NCBI GenBank assembly: GCA_963720775.1 | Contig: CAVRGR010000006.1 | Location: forward strand, 1-64,000 | Direction of reading: 5' to 3' | Source: JAENVT01 sp963720775 | GTDB lineage: Bacteria > Actinomycetota > Acidimicrobiia > Acidimicrobiales > Ilumatobacteraceae | Length of the DNA: 64,000 nucleotides | Shown here: piece after piece, positions 1 through 8,108 of the stretch | How positions within the stretch are numbered: the first letter of the stretch is position 1 | Layout of the letters: each line of letters starts with the position of its first letter | Notes under the pieces: generated by a model | Told to the model about the DNA's origin: nothing | Databases searched by the model: none | Seen by the model: only the letters and a program-made list of their open reading frames with translations | Position numbers and translations under genes: made by a program

Positions 1-1365
1 AGCCGCCGCCGCGCCCTGGCGCTCGGCGGTGGAGCCGCAGCTGCTGCGTTCCTGGCCGCGTGCGGGAGCGACAAGAAGGGATCGTCATCGACCACGGCAC
101 CGGGCGTCACCACTGCATCAGGCGGCAGTACCGCGGCAACCACGGCGGCCAGTGGCGGCGGGGGCAAGGACGGAACGATCAAGATCGGGTACGTCACACC
201 GCAGACCGGCGCGTTGGCGTCCTTCGGTGAAGCCGACGTCTTCGTGCTCGGCGCGTTGCGCGATTTCTTCAAGAGCGGTGTCGACATCGGTGGCAAGAGC
301 TACACGATTCAGATCATCGACAAGGACTCCGAGTCGAACTCCAACACCGCTGCGTCCGCGGCCAACGACCTGATCACCAAAGAAGGCGTGCAGATGATGT
401 GCGTCGCCCAAACTCCCGACACCACCGTGCCGGTCGTCGTGGCCTGCACCAACAACGAGATCCCGGTGCTGTCGAACAACGCGCCATGGCAGCCGCACTA
501 CCTCGGGATCGGTGGCAAGCTCGGTCCTGGCATCACGCCAGCGGTGGCCTCGAAGTGGAACTACCACTTCTTCTGGGGGCTCGAGGACGTCATCGCGGTC
601 TTCACGAAGATGTGGGCCGATGTTGCGCCGGGAGCGACCATCGGTGCGATGTGGCCTGACGACCCTGACGGCAATGCGTGGAGCGACCCGGGCGTCGGCT
701 TCCCGCCGGCGCTCGACACGGCCGGCTTCAAGCTCGTCGATCCAGGTCGCTTCCCGCTCGGCGCGTCCGACTTCACGGCCCAGATCTCGCAGTTCAAAGC
801 GGCCGGCGTCGAGATCGTGACGGGCGTGATGATCCCGCCCGACTTCGGCAACTTCTGGGCGCAATGTCAGCAGCAGGGCTTCAAGCCGAAGGCCGTGACC
901 GTGGGCAAGTGCCTCCTGTTCCCGGGCGCTGTCGCCTCGTACCAGAACCCGATCGGGCTCTCGTCGGAGATCTGGTGGTCCGATCGACACCCGACCAAGT
1001 CGAGCCTCACCGGCCAGACCTCGGCAGAGCTTGCCGCGGCGTACACGGCGGCCACACAGAAGCAATGGACTCAGCCCGTGGGATACGTCCACTCGTTGTT
1101 CGAGGTCGCCATCGATGCGCTGAAGCGGGCCGGTGGAGCCACAGACAAAGAGGCCCTGCTGCAGGCCATGGGCGCGACCAACCTCGACACCATCGCCGGC
1201 AAGGTCGACTTCACCCATCCCGTGGTGCCCAACATCACCAAGACCCCGCTCGTCGGCGGGCAGTGGGTGAAGGGCAAGACGTATCCGGTGGAGTTCAAGA
1301 TCGTCACCAATGACGAGCTGCCCACCATTCCGCTCGATGGAAAGCTCGAGGCGATCACCTACTGA
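1..1365 (+). CDS. ABC transporter substrate-binding lipoprotein (LivK-like), 5' partial
   Basis: Extracytoplasmic binding protein of a branched-chain-amino-acid/amide-type ABC importer. The reading frame is open from base 1, so the start lies outside the window. The visible N-terminus is a signal sequence beginning SRRRALALGG and ending in a lipobox LAAC-GSD, followed by a Ser/Thr/Ala/Gly-rich linker; the arginines suggest Tat export, which is inference. The mature domain starts near TIKIGYVTPQTGALA, typical of periplasmic-binding-protein fold I (Peripla_BP_6). It ends in TGA 11 bases before the first ATPase gene, and four more transporter genes follow in operon order. The ligand cannot be read from sequence; binding proteins of this class take amino acids, amides, urea or aromatic acids. 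Confidence 0.93.
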   Translation, partial: SRRRALALGGGAAAAAFLAACGSDKKGSSSTTAPGVTTASGGSTAATTAASGGGGKDGTIKIGYVTPQTGALASFGEADVFVLGALRDFFKSGVDIGGKSYTIQIIDKDSESNSNTAASAANDLITKEGVQMMCVAQTPDTTVPVVVACTNNEIPVLSNNAPWQPHYLGIGGKLGPGITPAVASKWNYHFFWGLEDVIAVFTKMWADVAPGATIGAMWPDDPDGNAWSDPGVGFPPALDTAGFKLVDPGRFPLGASDFTAQISQFKAAGVEIVTGVMIPPDFGNFWAQCQQQGFKPKAVTVGKCLLFPGAVASYQNPIGLSSEIWWSDRHPTKSSLTGQTSAELAAAYTAATQKQWTQPVGYVHSLFEVAIDALKRAGGATDKEALLQAMGATNLDTIAGKVDFTHPVVPNITKTPLVGGQWVKGKTYPVEFKIVTNDELPTIPLDGKLEAITY

Positions 1366-1376
1366 TCAGCACGCTG

Positions 1377-2108
1377 ATGACGACAGGTTCGGCGGTAGTC
1401 AGCGTGATCGGCGTGAGCAAGTCCTTCGGGGTGCCGGTGATCGACGAGATGACCTTCACCGTCGCGTCCGGCGAAGCCGTCGGAATCGTCGGTCCGAACG
1501 GTGCAGGCAAGACCACGCTGTTGAACCTGATCGCTGGCGACCTGTCTGCTGACACCGGACGAATCGAGCTCTTCGGCAGCGATGCAACTCGCAGTCGCCC
1601 CGAGGCGCGATGCCGCCTTGGACTGGCCCGGACGGCACAGATCCCGCGCCCGTTCGAGGGGCTCACGGTGTTCGAAAACGTGCTGGTCGGCGCGACGTTC
1701 GGGACGGGATCGAATGGCCGAGCAGCGCCGGGTCTGGCCTTGGAAGCACTCGATCGCGCAGGCATGTCGGCGAAGGCCAACACAGTCGCCGGTGGGCTCG
1801 GGCTGCTCGATCGCAAGCGGCTGGAGTTGGCCAGGGCGCTGGCCACCGAACCGAAGGTGCTCCTTCTCGACGAAATCGCCGGGGGACTCACCGAGGCCGA
1901 GGTTCACGAGCTCGTCGCCAAGATCCGCGAGATCCACGCCGAGGGCGTGACGATCATCTGGATCGAGCACATCGTCCACGCCCTCCTCGCCGTTGTCGAG
2001 CGAATCATGGCGATGAGCTTCGGTCGCAAGATCGCCGAGGGCGACCCGCACGAGGTCATGGCGAGTGCCGCAGTGCGCGAGGTGTATCTCGGGGCGGTCG
2101 AAGAATGA
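1377..2108 (+). CDS. ABC transporter ATP-binding protein, LivG-like
   Basis: First ATPase subunit of the importer, 243 residues. Walker A GPNGAGKTT lies at about residues 39-47 and a Walker B-type LLLLDE follows. The usual LSGGQ signature is replaced by LGLLDRKRLELARAL and the usual DEPxxGL by DEIAGGL, which marks a divergent LivG subfamily rather than damage, since the rest is well kept. The TGA overlaps the ATG of the next ATPase gene (ATGA), so translation is probably coupled. It would energise import through the two permeases downstream. Confidence 0.93.
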   Translation: MTTGSAVVSVIGVSKSFGVPVIDEMTFTVASGEAVGIVGPNGAGKTTLLNLIAGDLSADTGRIELFGSDATRSRPEARCRLGLARTAQIPRPFEGLTVFENVLVGATFGTGSNGRAAPGLALEALDRAGMSAKANTVAGGLGLLDRKRLELARALATEPKVLLLDEIAGGLTEAEVHELVAKIREIHAEGVTIIWIEHIVHALLAVVERIMAMSFGRKIAEGDPHEVMASAAVREVYLGAVEE

Positions 2109-2812
2109 GCTCGCCGCTGCTCGACGTCGTACACGTCGATGCTGGGTACGGCGACTTCCAGGCCCTGTTCGGCCTCAGCCTCCACGCCGACCAGGGCGAG
2201 ACCGTCGCCATCATCGGTGCCAACGGCGCCGGCAAGAGCACGCTGCTGGGCGCTATCGCCGGCCAGGTGCGAGTCAGCAGCGGCACGATCTTGTACAACG
2301 GGGACGACATCGGCTCCGTCGCCCCACACCGGCGCGTCGGCCTCGGCATGTCGCTCGTCCCTGAGGGGCGCCGCCTGTTCCCCAGTCTGTCGGTGAAGGA
2401 GAACCTGCAGATCGGCGGCCATCGCGCCAGGAACGGGCCATGGGGTCTCGACTCGGTGATCGACCTCTTCCCGCACGTCGGCCGGTTGTTGAATCGCCCG
2501 GCAGGCAAGCTCTCCGGCGGTGAGCAGCAGGCGGTCGCGATCGGCCGGGCGCTGATGGGCAACCCGGCGTTGCTGTTGCTCGACGAAGTCTCGCTGGGTC
2601 TCGCTCCGATTGTCGTCAAGGGCATCTACCAGGCGCTGCCCGGTATCGTCGCTTCCGGCACCACGGTGGTGCTCGTCGAGCAGGACATCACGATCGCCCT
2701 CGGCGCCGCCGACCGGTTGTACTGCTTGCTCGAAGGCCGCGTGTCGTTGTCGGGCACGCCGAGCGAACTGTCCCGTGAGGCGATCACGGCGTCGTACTTC
2801 GGGGTGTCGTGA
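2105..2812 (+). CDS. ABC transporter ATP-binding protein, LivF-like
   Basis: Second ATPase subunit, 235 residues from the ATG that overlaps the preceding stop. Walker A GANGAGKST, signature LSGGEQQAVAIGRAL and Walker B LLLLDEVSLGLAP are present, the last being the usual LivF variant of the D-loop region. The pairing of one LivG-like and one LivF-like ATPase with two different permeases is the standard heteromeric arrangement. Its stop again overlaps the next start. Confidence 0.94.
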   Translation: MSSPLLDVVHVDAGYGDFQALFGLSLHADQGETVAIIGANGAGKSTLLGAIAGQVRVSSGTILYNGDDIGSVAPHRRVGLGMSLVPEGRRLFPSLSVKENLQIGGHRARNGPWGLDSVIDLFPHVGRLLNRPAGKLSGGEQQAVAIGRALMGNPALLLLDEVSLGLAPIVVKGIYQALPGIVASGTTVVLVEQDITIALGAADRLYCLLEGRVSLSGTPSELSREAITASYFGVS

Positions 2813-3681
2813 TGGTGTGGGTCAACGCGCTCGTGCAAGGGGTGCTGCTCGGTGGCTTGTATGCGCTGTTCGCCACCGGTCTGTCGTTGTCGTTCGGAGT
2901 GATGCGCTTCGTCAACCTGGCCCATGGTGACCTTGCCGTGCTCAGCGCCTACCTCGTGCTGTCGTGGTCGGCGGTGATGGGCGGCAACTACTGGTTGTCG
3001 ATGGTGCTCGTCGTGATCGCGATGGCTGCCGTTGGTTACGTGAGTCAGCGCGGCTTGTTCAACTTCACGCTCGGCGCCGATCCGTTGCCCGGGATCTTGG
3101 CCAGCTTCGGGCTCGGCATCGTCATCCAGAACGCGCTTCAACAGCACTTCACCGCGACCGACAAGTCGATCAACCTCGGCAAGATCCTCACGAAGTCGAT
3201 CAAGATCAGCGATGACATCTCCGTCGGATGGTTTCCGTTGCTGATCCTGGTCGTGGCGATCGCGGTCCTCGGCGGGCTGCAGTTGTTCCTGTCGCGGACG
3301 CGTCTCGGCCGCGAGTTCCGGGCAACCGCCGACGATCCGGCGACCGCCCAACTGATGGGCATCGACTACAAGCACCTCTACGGGCTGGCAATGGCAATCG
3401 CGTTCGGTGCCGTCGCCCTCGCCGGGTTCTTCCAAGGTGCCCGCACCACCTTCGCGCCGACGTCCGGTGGAGGCCTGCTGCTGGTTGCCTTCGAGGCCGT
3501 GGTGATCGGCGGCCTCGGTTCCTTGTGGGGAACCCTGCTCGGAGGTATCGCTCTCGGTGTCGCCCAAAGCCTCGCCAACCAGCAATGGATCGGGTCGAAC
3601 TTCCTCGCCGGTCACTTCGTGTTCCTTGCCGTGTTGGCATTCCGACCGACCGGGCTGCTCGGATCGAGACAGGGCTCATGA
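2812..3681 (+). CDS. ABC transporter permease, LivH-like
   Basis: Integral membrane permease of 289 residues with about eight hydrophobic segments. The opening VNALVQGVLLGGLYALFATG and the following GVMRFVNLAHGDL are characteristic of the LivH family. The ATG at 2812 is preceded by an in-frame GTG at 2809; ATG is preferred because it overlaps the upstream TGA. It forms the membrane channel together with the next gene, whose ATG overlaps this gene's stop. Confidence 0.94.
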   Translation: MVWVNALVQGVLLGGLYALFATGLSLSFGVMRFVNLAHGDLAVLSAYLVLSWSAVMGGNYWLSMVLVVIAMAAVGYVSQRGLFNFTLGADPLPGILASFGLGIVIQNALQQHFTATDKSINLGKILTKSIKISDDISVGWFPLLILVVAIAVLGGLQLFLSRTRLGREFRATADDPATAQLMGIDYKHLYGLAMAIAFGAVALAGFFQGARTTFAPTSGGGLLLVAFEAVVIGGLGSLWGTLLGGIALGVAQSLANQQWIGSNFLAGHFVFLAVLAFRPTGLLGSRQGS

Positions 3682-4712
3682 CCACTCCCGCTCACATGCA
3701 GCGGTGGTCGCCCAGTTCTCGCGTCGGCACCGGAATGTTCGTGGCCGTCGTGGTCGCTCTCGCGCTTCTTCCGTACTGGGGCAGCGCCAGCACGCAGCTG
3801 ACGATGATCGAGATCCTCTACTACCTGTCGCTCGCCCAGATGTGGAACTTGCTGGCCGGCTACGCAGGTCTCGTTTCGGTCGGCCAGCAAGGGTTGGTCG
3901 GTGTCGCCGCCTACACCCTCTTCGTGCTGGCCGAGAAGGACGGCATCGACCCATTCCTGTCGATCGTGATCGCCGGGGTCTTCGTTGCGGTGCTGTCGAT
4001 CCCGATCGCTCTGTTTGCTTTCCGGCTCAGCGGCGGCTACTTCGCGATCGGCACGTGGGTGATCGCCGAGGTGTTGCGACTGACGACGCTGCGAATCGAC
4101 AGCCTCGGCGCCGGCAACGTGCAATCGCTGACGGTGAAGAACACGTTCGCCGGGTACTCGTTGCAGAGTCGCAAGGATCTCATCTACTGGGCTGCGCTGA
4201 TCCTGGCAGTCGGTGCCACTCTGATCGTCGTCGCCGTTCTGCGTTCACGCCTCGGCCTGGCGATGCAGGCTGTCCGCGACAACGAATCGGCCGCCCGCGG
4301 CCTCGGCGTCAACGTCACCCGCACCAAGTTGATCGTGTGGATCATCGCTGCGTTCTGGACCGGGATGACCGGCGCGTTGATCCATCTCAACAGCGCCACG
4401 ATCACCAACAAGGATGCGTTCGATGTCCTCAGTTGGACAGCGCTCGTGGTGTTCATCGTCGTCATCGGTGGAGTTGGCAGCCAGCTGGGCCCGATCATCG
4501 GTGTGGCCATCTACTGGTTCATCACGTGGCGGCTGGAGGATGCCAACACCTGGCGGTTCATCATCCTCGGGGCCACAGCGGTCCTCATCGCCGTGGTTTC
4601 GCGCGGCGGAATCGATGGTCTCCTGCAACGCTGGAAGTCGTTCGAGATCTTCCCGATCCGTCGCCGGCTGCTCGATCGCTCGGTACCGCCACCCATCGCG
4701 GGCGAGGACTAA
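3678..4712 (+). CDS. ABC transporter permease, LivM-like
   Basis: Second permease subunit, 344 residues, many hydrophobic helices. The segment LLAGYAGLVSVGQQGLVGVA and the later cytoplasmic loop with AMQAVRDNESAARGLGVNV are LivM family hallmarks; the latter contacts the ATPases in this family. It closes the five-gene importer operon, all genes being separated by 11 bases or less or overlapping by four. A very short ORF and then the desaturase promoter region follow. Confidence 0.94.
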   Translation: MTTPAHMQRWSPSSRVGTGMFVAVVVALALLPYWGSASTQLTMIEILYYLSLAQMWNLLAGYAGLVSVGQQGLVGVAAYTLFVLAEKDGIDPFLSIVIAGVFVAVLSIPIALFAFRLSGGYFAIGTWVIAEVLRLTTLRIDSLGAGNVQSLTVKNTFAGYSLQSRKDLIYWAALILAVGATLIVVAVLRSRLGLAMQAVRDNESAARGLGVNVTRTKLIVWIIAAFWTGMTGALIHLNSATITNKDAFDVLSWTALVVFIVVIGGVGSQLGPIIGVAIYWFITWRLEDANTWRFIILGATAVLIAVVSRGGIDGLLQRWKSFEIFPIRRRLLDRSVPPPIAGED

Positions 4713-4732
4713 GCGTTCCCTGGCGTGGTGCG

Positions 4733-4822
4733 ATGCCTGACGAGCCGTTCGCGGTACCGCCGTTCGACCCGGGGGCGCTCGAGGTGCTTCGCCAAGTGAT
4801 CGACGGCGCCACCGGCGACTGA
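4733..4822 (+). CDS. possible 29-residue peptide of unknown function
   Basis: A short ORF 20 bases after the LivM stop, starting MPDEPFAVPPFDPGALEVL and ending in GATGD. Its acidic, helix-forming composition and the third-position GC bias of its codons look like real coding sequence, and it could be translated from the importer mRNA. There is no clear Shine-Dalgarno sequence and I do not recognise it; chance cannot be excluded. Confidence 0.3.
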   Translation: MPDEPFAVPPFDPGALEVLRQVIDGATGD

Positions 4823-4833
4823 GCCTCGGACAC

Positions 4834-4865
4834 GGGACTGAAGTCCCTACCGACCAGTAGGTCGG
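4834..4865. promoter_or_regulatory. tandem palindromes upstream of the desaturase: DosR-like box and TetR-like operator
   Basis: Two adjacent dyads lie 20-50 bases before the desaturase ATG. The first, 4834-4847, is GGGACT-GA-AGTCCC, a perfect 6-bp palindrome that matches the core of the mycobacterial DosR/DevR consensus GGGACT-WW-AGTCCC. The second, 4850-4865, is CCGACC-AGTA-GGTCGG, a shape typical of TetR-family operators. The sequence is direct observation; the regulator assignments are inference. A short T run follows the second dyad, so a weak terminator is an alternative reading. Confidence 0.5.
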
Positions 4866-4885
4866 ACGTTTTACCGTTGGTCGGG

Positions 4886-5977
4886 ATGAGCCTCGATGCA
4901 GCGGTTTCTCCACGCCCTCGCCTCCAGTCCCTCAACGATGTGCGAGCACTGATCCCCGAGACCTGCTATCAGCGGCCGACGGCTCGCGCCGTCTGGGCGT
5001 TGGTGCAGTCGGCTGCGCTGTATCTCGGGCCGGTCGTTTGCCTCGCGTTCACCAATCGGTGGTGGGCATTGGTCGTCTTGTGGCCACTTGCCGGGCTCGG
5101 AGTCGCGGGCCTGTTCGTGCTCGGTCATGACGCCTCGCACGGAGCGCTGCTCGAGTCGCGGCGTGCCAACCGTCTGATCGCCCAGGTGTTCATGGCACCG
5201 AGCGTCCACGTCGAGGCGGCCTGGGATCTCGGGCACAATCGCATCCACCACGGCTACACCACGCGCCAGGGCTTCGACTTCGTTTGGCATCCGCTGACCG
5301 TCGATGAGTACCGCGCGCTCGGTCGTCTGGCGCGATTGCGTCATCGGTTCGAGTGGTCGTGCATCGGATCCGGCGCCTACTTCCTGCGTGAGGTGTGGTG
5401 GCTGAAGATGTGGCGCTTCAACGCACCCGGCAAGCGCCACGATGCGATCGTGCGCGACAAGTTCACGCTCGGGTCTGCGCTCGTGTTGGTCGGCGCCGCG
5501 ACAGTGGCCATCGGCGCCATCACTGATGGCTGGATCGGCGCGCTGTGGCTACCCGCGAAGTTGTTCGTGGTGCCGTTCCTGCTGTTCATCCAGATCATCG
5601 GGTGGACCGTCTACGTCCATCATGTGTCGCCCGAGATCCGTTGGTGGACACGGCGAGACTGGACGCAGTACAGGGGTCAGATGGAGTCGACCACGATCGT
5701 GCGGATCCCGCGAGTCGTCAACCGCCTCTGGTTCCACAACATCTTCATCCACGTGCCGCACCACGTCGACGCACGCATCCCCTTCCACCAGTTGCCGAAG
5801 GCCGCGGCGGCGATAACCGATTCGTGTCCCGACACTGTGAGATCGTCACGAATGTCGTTGCGCGACTACCTGCGTTCAACGCACGCCTGCAAGCTCTACG
5901 ACTTCGAGGCCGGACATTGGCTCCCGTACGCCGCGGCCCGGTCAGGAGCGGTGCTACCCGCCGATCGCTTCGTCTGA
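4886..5977 (+). CDS. membrane fatty acid desaturase
   Basis: Di-iron integral membrane desaturase of 363 residues that should introduce a double bond into an acyl chain. All three histidine clusters are present: HDASH at 81-85, HNRIHH at 117-122 and HVPHH at 289-293, with hydrophobic segments between them. The ATG at 4886 is used; an in-frame TTG three codons upstream is less likely. The gene is alone on this strand and its upstream region carries a DosR-like box and a TetR-like palindrome, which suggests control by oxygen, redox state or lipid signals. Substrate and regiospecificity cannot be told from sequence. Confidence 0.9.
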   Translation: MSLDAAVSPRPRLQSLNDVRALIPETCYQRPTARAVWALVQSAALYLGPVVCLAFTNRWWALVVLWPLAGLGVAGLFVLGHDASHGALLESRRANRLIAQVFMAPSVHVEAAWDLGHNRIHHGYTTRQGFDFVWHPLTVDEYRALGRLARLRHRFEWSCIGSGAYFLREVWWLKMWRFNAPGKRHDAIVRDKFTLGSALVLVGAATVAIGAITDGWIGALWLPAKLFVVPFLLFIQIIGWTVYVHHVSPEIRWWTRRDWTQYRGQMESTTIVRIPRVVNRLWFHNIFIHVPHHVDARIPFHQLPKAAAAITDSCPDTVRSSRMSLRDYLRSTHACKLYDFEAGHWLPYAAARSGAVLPADRFV

Positions 5978-5996
5978 CAGCCGTGCTGTGACGGCG

Positions 5997-6701
5997 TCAA
6001 GCGGTGCCCCACACCAACAGCTCGGCGCCCTGCTCGCCGGCAGTGAACCGCAGCGCCTGATTCCCCGTGATTCGAGCTGCAGCGCCCGTATCGAGCTTCG
6101 TTCCGTCGTCCAACTCTCCGCTGCCGAGGGCGACGAACGCGTGAACGTGCTCGTCGATCGGCAGGTCGACGGATTCGCCTGCAGGTACGCGGCCGCCCCA
6201 CAACACAGCGTCGCGTTGGTGGATCTTGACGGCACCCTCGTGGCCCTTGCCCGATGCGATGGGCACGAGCCGCCCGCCGGCCAGCGCTTCGTTGATGTCG
6301 CGTTGTTCGTAGCCGGGCTCGACGCCGGCGGTATCGGGGAGCACCCACATCTGTACGAAGTGCACCGGCTCGCTGTCGCTCGGATTGGTCTCACTGTGGC
6401 GGATGCCGCTGCCTGCCGACATGCGCTGGGCGAGGCCGGGATAGAGGATGCCGTGGTTGCCGGCGGAATCGTGGTGCTCGAGCGTGCCTGACAGGACCCA
6501 GGTGACGATCTCCATGTCGCGGTGGCCGTGTTCTCCGAAGCCGGCGTCGGGCGCAACGGTGTCGTCGTTGTTGACGAGCAGCAAGCCGTGACCGGCATCG
6601 CCGGCGCGGTAGTGCCCGCCGAAGTTGAAGGAGTGCTTGGAATCGAGCCAGCCGATCGAGGTGGTCATGCGATCGGCGGGTTGTTGGATGGCGATGGTCA
6701 T
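5997..6701 (-). CDS. pirin family bicupin protein
   Basis: Pirin-type two-domain cupin, 234 residues, the usual bacterial length (YhhW-like). The N-terminal cupin has the metal-site signature GEHGHRDMEIVTWVLSGTL and a later histidine in GSGIRHSE, which in this family hold one metal ion. Bacterial pirins include quercetin 2,3-dioxygenases, but many have no known substrate. It starts with ATG and is not tightly linked to its neighbours: it converges with the desaturase (19 bases apart) and lies 64 bases beyond the stop of the VOC gene. Confidence 0.9.
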   Translation of the reverse strand: MTIAIQQPADRMTTSIGWLDSKHSFNFGGHYRAGDAGHGLLLVNNDDTVAPDAGFGEHGHRDMEIVTWVLSGTLEHHDSAGNHGILYPGLAQRMSAGSGIRHSETNPSDSEPVHFVQMWVLPDTAGVEPGYEQRDINEALAGGRLVPIASGKGHEGAVKIHQRDAVLWGGRVPAGESVDLPIDEHVHAFVALGSGELDDGTKLDTGAAARITGNQALRFTAGEQGAELLVWGTA

Positions 6702-6765
6702 GCCGGCTGCAACATTCTTGCGATCGCAACTATTCCACGGCGGTTCGATCGCTCACCCAACAGGC

Positions 6766-7269
6766 TCATCCGACCTGCTTCCCGTACATCTCCAGCAACG
6801 GATCGCTGATGAGCTCCAGACGTTCGCCATCGGGGCCACGGAAGTAAAGCGACGAGCCGTCGACGTGGGCGTAGTCGATGTGGTTCTCGTCGAGGCGCGC
6901 CTTCAGGATCTCCCAGATGGATGGGTCGACGGAGATGGCGAGATGGTGATGGCCACCGAGCACCTCCTGGTACGGGCCGAGATCGAGGCCCGGCAGGTCG
7001 AAGTAGGCCAGCGTGTTGCCATGACCGATGTCGAAGAAGAAGTGGGTGGAGCCCTCGTAGTCGCGGTTCTCGAACATCTCGATCAACGGAAAGCCGAGGA
7101 TGCCCTGAAAGAACTGCACGGTGCGCTCGACATCGCTGCTGATCAGGGCGACGTGGTGCACACCGCGGGCGGTGCTGCCCGGTCGCTCGGCACGCGGGAC
7201 GAGATATTGAGCACTCAGCTCGGCGCGGCGTGCGGCGAGACGAGTGCGCTGGTCGGCATCGACGGTCAT
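6766..7269 (-). CDS. VOC superfamily protein (glyoxalase/dioxygenase fold)
   Basis: Protein of 167 residues with one vicinal-oxygen-chelate domain after a basic 35-residue N-terminal helix. VHHVALISSDVERTVQFFQ gives the first metal-binding histidine region, GGHHHLAISV the second, and YFRGPDGERLELI ends with the usual glutamate. The ATG overlaps the stop of the upstream flavin oxidoreductase gene (ATGA), so it is the last member of a three-gene unit. Function in this fold ranges from dioxygenases to isomerases and cannot be fixed here. Confidence 0.88.
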   Translation of the reverse strand: MTVDADQRTRLAARRAELSAQYLVPRAERPGSTARGVHHVALISSDVERTVQFFQGILGFPLIEMFENRDYEGSTHFFFDIGHGNTLAYFDLPGLDLGPYQEVLGGHHHLAISVDPSIWEILKARLDENHIDYAHVDGSSLYFRGPDGERLELISDPLLEMYGKQVG

Positions 7270-8108
7270 AACGGCAGCTCCACAGGATCGGTCGGCAATG
7301 GACAGAACACCACCGCAGAAGCGCCCGCGTCAATCCACTTCTGCGCCTGATCGAACCACGTGGCCGGGTCGCCTCCGATCACGAGCTCGTCGAGCGGTGG
7401 CTGTTCTGCGCCATAAGCGGCGAGCTGGCTGGCGAACCTCGGCAGTGCCATCTTCTCGTGCATCATCGCTTCGAGCGCGTCGACATCGCGGCTGGCCTGC
7501 ACGAAGGCCGTGAACTTCGGTGCCTCGCCCACCCGGGCACGAACCTGCTGGAGGTAACGCGGGCCCGACCACTCGGCGAAGATGATGCCATCGGCGACCT
7601 CGCCGGCAAGCGCCATGGAACGCGGTCCGCGCACACCGAGCGAGATCGGAGGCATCACCCGCGCCGGGTGAGCGAGCTGAACACCGTCGAGGTGCACGTG
7701 GTCGCCGTCCATCGTGACGTTCTCCCCGGCGAGCAGTCGCGTGGTGGCGATCACGACTTCGCGCAACGACGACATCCACGACGAGGGCACCGCACCGACC
7801 TGCTCGATCCAGAAATCGACTCCGTGACCGAAACCCATGTGGAAGCGACCGGGGAACATCTGGGCCAGCGTGGCGATCTCCATGGCCGCGTAGGCGACGT
7901 TGCGAACCACGGCCGGGGAAATGCCGATTCCGACACCGATCTGCGTGGTCGCCGCGAGCGCCGCCGTGGCTTGCGTGAACCCACCATGGAAGGTGAGATC
8001 CTCGACGATCCACATCTCGTCGAGCCCGCCCTCTTCGACGCGACGGGCGTAGCCCATCAGTTCCTCGGCCGGCCACTCGCGGCGAAACATCACGCCGAAG
8101 GTGGTCAT
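7266..8108 (-). CDS. LLM class flavin-dependent oxidoreductase
   Basis: Luciferase-like (beta/alpha)8 barrel monooxygenase or F420-dependent oxidoreductase of 280 residues. The start is the ATG giving MTTFGVMFRREWPAEEL, which overlaps the upstream stop by four bases; the longer frame reaching back to 8294 reads through the preceding gene and is not used. Typical motifs include GLDEMWIVEDLTFHGGF, GIGISPAVVRN and GRFHMGFGHG. In Acidimicrobia such proteins are often F420-dependent, but cofactor choice is inference. It is translationally coupled on both sides. Confidence 0.88.
   Translation of the reverse strand: MTTFGVMFRREWPAEELMGYARRVEEGGLDEMWIVEDLTFHGGFTQATAALAATTQIGVGIGISPAVVRNVAYAAMEIATLAQMFPGRFHMGFGHGVDFWIEQVGAVPSSWMSSLREVVIATTRLLAGENVTMDGDHVHLDGVQLAHPARVMPPISLGVRGPRSMALAGEVADGIIFAEWSGPRYLQQVRARVGEAPKFTAFVQASRDVDALEAMMHEKMALPRFASQLAAYGAEQPPLDELVIGGDPATWFDQAQKWIDAGASAVVFCPLPTDPVELPL

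Noticed and set aside
118..1218. Minus-strand open frame of 366 codons at the left edge
   Set aside because: Antisense of the substrate-binding protein; composition is typical of a shadow frame in GC-rich coding DNA.
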